Source: Willaertia magna (Eukaryota; Heterolobosea; Eutetramitea; Acrasida; Naegleriidae). From it: a DNA stretch of 26,311 bases. The notes under the pieces are model-generated. The model had not been told where the DNA came from. It searched no databases and saw only the letters and a list, made by a program, of their open reading frames with translations. The position numbers and the translations under genes were made by a program. The stretch's first letter is position 1, and each line of letters starts with the position of its first letter. Positions 25,345-26,311 of this stretch are shown piece by piece. Location of the stretch: contig CADWAF010000161.1 in NCBI GenBank assembly GCA_902984215.1, positions 1 to 26,311 of the forward strand. The letters run 5' to 3'.

Positions 25345-26311
25345 CTAGAGTTCACTATTATTATTAGATGAATTATTATTTTCATTATTATCAAAAGACA
25401 TTTTCTTAAATTGATGTAAAGATAAAGATCTTTGTTTTCTTCTTCTAGGTGATACCCTTCCACTACCATTCGAACTATCACCACTACCATACAATGATTC
25501 ATTACTATTATTATTATTTAAAATCTCTTCATTATTATATTTTAAATCATGTAATGAAGGTACAGTTTCCAATTTAATTGAAGTTCTCTTTTTTCTATCC
25601 AAAATATAATCAAAATTGTTATTATTATTATCTAAATCACCTACTCTATCAACTGTTGAATTTCTAGAAGAAATACTTGAAGTAGGTGATTTTGGTGATA
25701 ATGATAATAATTGTAATTTTAAATCTTTAATTTCATTATCTTTTTGTATTAATTGTTTATATAAATCTTGTATTATATTTTTCATATTTTGTATTGTTTC
25801 TAATGTTCCAACTTGTTGATCTTTTACAACAATAAATGCAGATCCCAATCCTAATCCAACTGAATTACCATCTATTCCAGTACCGTTATTATTGTTATTA
25901 CTGCTATTATTGCTATTACTGCCATTATTACCATTATTATTATTACCACTACTAATGCCACTACCACTACTTTCCACATTTAAATTTTCATTTTGTAAAT
26001 TATTATCACTACCATTGTTATTATTATTTAACAATCCAGTCACAAATCTTTTCATTAATGTACCATTATTATTTTCATTACTGTTATTATTAACATTTGA
26101 TTTTAAAAACTTTAATTTTTCAACAACTTTTTTATAAATAAATTTTTCAAAATATTCTGAATTTAAATAAGATTCAAATCTTTCTTGTTTTAATTGTAAA
26201 TTAATTAAATTTGTTAATTCATGAAATGTTACATGAATTAATTCTTTCATTTTTTCAATATTTATATTATTATTATTTATATGATTAGTTAATGAATTTA
26301 TTCCTTTATTA
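25345..26311 (-). CDS. Asn-rich protein, possible C-terminal part of an RGS domain (partial at right edge)
   Basis: The frame is open from the window edge (26311) to TAG at 25347..25345, about 321 residues; the Met at 26250 is internal to it, so the true start probably lies outside. The N-terminal visible part (HELTNLINLQLKQERFESYLNSEYFEKFI) looks like the last helices of an RGS domain, where a Phe-rich F-x-x-[FY]-L-x-S pattern is typical; this is a weak match. Next come Asn/Ser/Gly repeats, a short coiled coil (METIQ-like segment, NMKNIIQDLYKQLIQKDNEIKDLKLQL), Ser/Pro-rich sites (LSLSPKSPTSS) and a basic SPRRRKQRSLSLHQFKK stretch. The Ser/Arg sites could be phosphorylated or bind 14-3-3 (inference). 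It is convergent with CFAP58, 132 bp apart. Confidence 0.5.
   Translation of the reverse strand, partial: NKGINSLTNHINNNNINIEKMKELIHVTFHELTNLINLQLKQERFESYLNSEYFEKFIYKKVVEKLKFLKSNVNNNSNENNNGTLMKRFVTGLLNNNNNGSDNNLQNENLNVESSGSGISSGNNNNGNNGSNSNNSSNNNNNGTGIDGNSVGLGLGSAFIVVKDQQVGTLETIQNMKNIIQDLYKQLIQKDNEIKDLKLQLLSLSPKSPTSSISSRNSTVDRVGDLDNNNNNFDYILDRKKRTSIKLETVPSLHDLKYNNEEILNNNNSNESLYGSGDSSNGSGRVSPRRRKQRSLSLHQFKKMSFDNNENNNSSNNNSEL

Noticed and set aside
25892..26137. Plus-strand poly-Leu open frame (also 11422-11610)
   Set aside because: These are antisense shadows of AAT/ATT asparagine repeats in the genes on the minus strand, not membrane proteins.
1..26311. tRNA or rRNA genes, CRISPR arrays, insertion sequences, viral genes
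   Set aside because: No B-box (GGTTCRANTCC) or cloverleaf arms seen, no direct-repeat arrays and no transposase or viral motifs; the window is ordinary eukaryotic gene-dense DNA.

Overview
The window is nuclear DNA of an AT-rich, free-living protist that builds flagella. It has spliceosomal introns of 44 to 183 nt with GTAAGT/GTATGT donors and AG acceptors. TAA and TAG both act as stops where homologous proteins end, which argues against a ciliate code. Asn, Gln and His tracts are common. Three genes (NME7, POC1, CFAP58) encode axonemal or basal-body proteins, which excludes dictyostelids. My best guess is a heterolobosean (Naegleria-like). Another AT-rich amoeboflagellate lineage cannot be excluded from the sequence alone.

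Layout, left to right: a minus-strand gene joining an F-box to a Ras-family GTPase (runs off the left edge); a long leader with hairpins and a uORF before a small His/Asn-rich protein (+); NME7 (+); an ATP-dependent DNA ligase (+); a spacer with a candidate C/D snoRNA; eIF3e (+); an IPT/TIG-domain putative transcription factor (-); POC1 (-); dephospho-CoA kinase (+); RNA polymerase I largest subunit (+); a puzzling small ORF lacking any methionine (+); CSN5 (-); BUD32/TP53RK (+); CFAP58 (+); and a partial Asn-rich protein, possibly the end of an RGS domain (-).

Most genes are unrelated housekeeping functions: ligation, translation initiation, rRNA synthesis, COP9 deneddylation, t6A tRNA modification and CoA synthesis. 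The common thread is ciliary. NME7, POC1 and CFAP58 each have an E2F-like element (TTTCCCGCTAAA, TTTGGCGCTAAA, TTTGGCGCCAAA) within 5 to 42 bp of the start codon. I saw no good match at the housekeeping genes, and a weaker one lies upstream of the IPT-domain gene. This suggests an E2F-type ciliogenesis regulon, which is an inference to test genome-wide.

Other items worth a look are the F-box-Ras fusion with a replaced catalytic glutamine, a snoRNA candidate whose guide places methylation on the 18S residue equivalent to yeast U578, and two convergent gene pairs whose stop codons are only 9 bp apart. All coordinates and splice sites were derived by eye, without transcript data.
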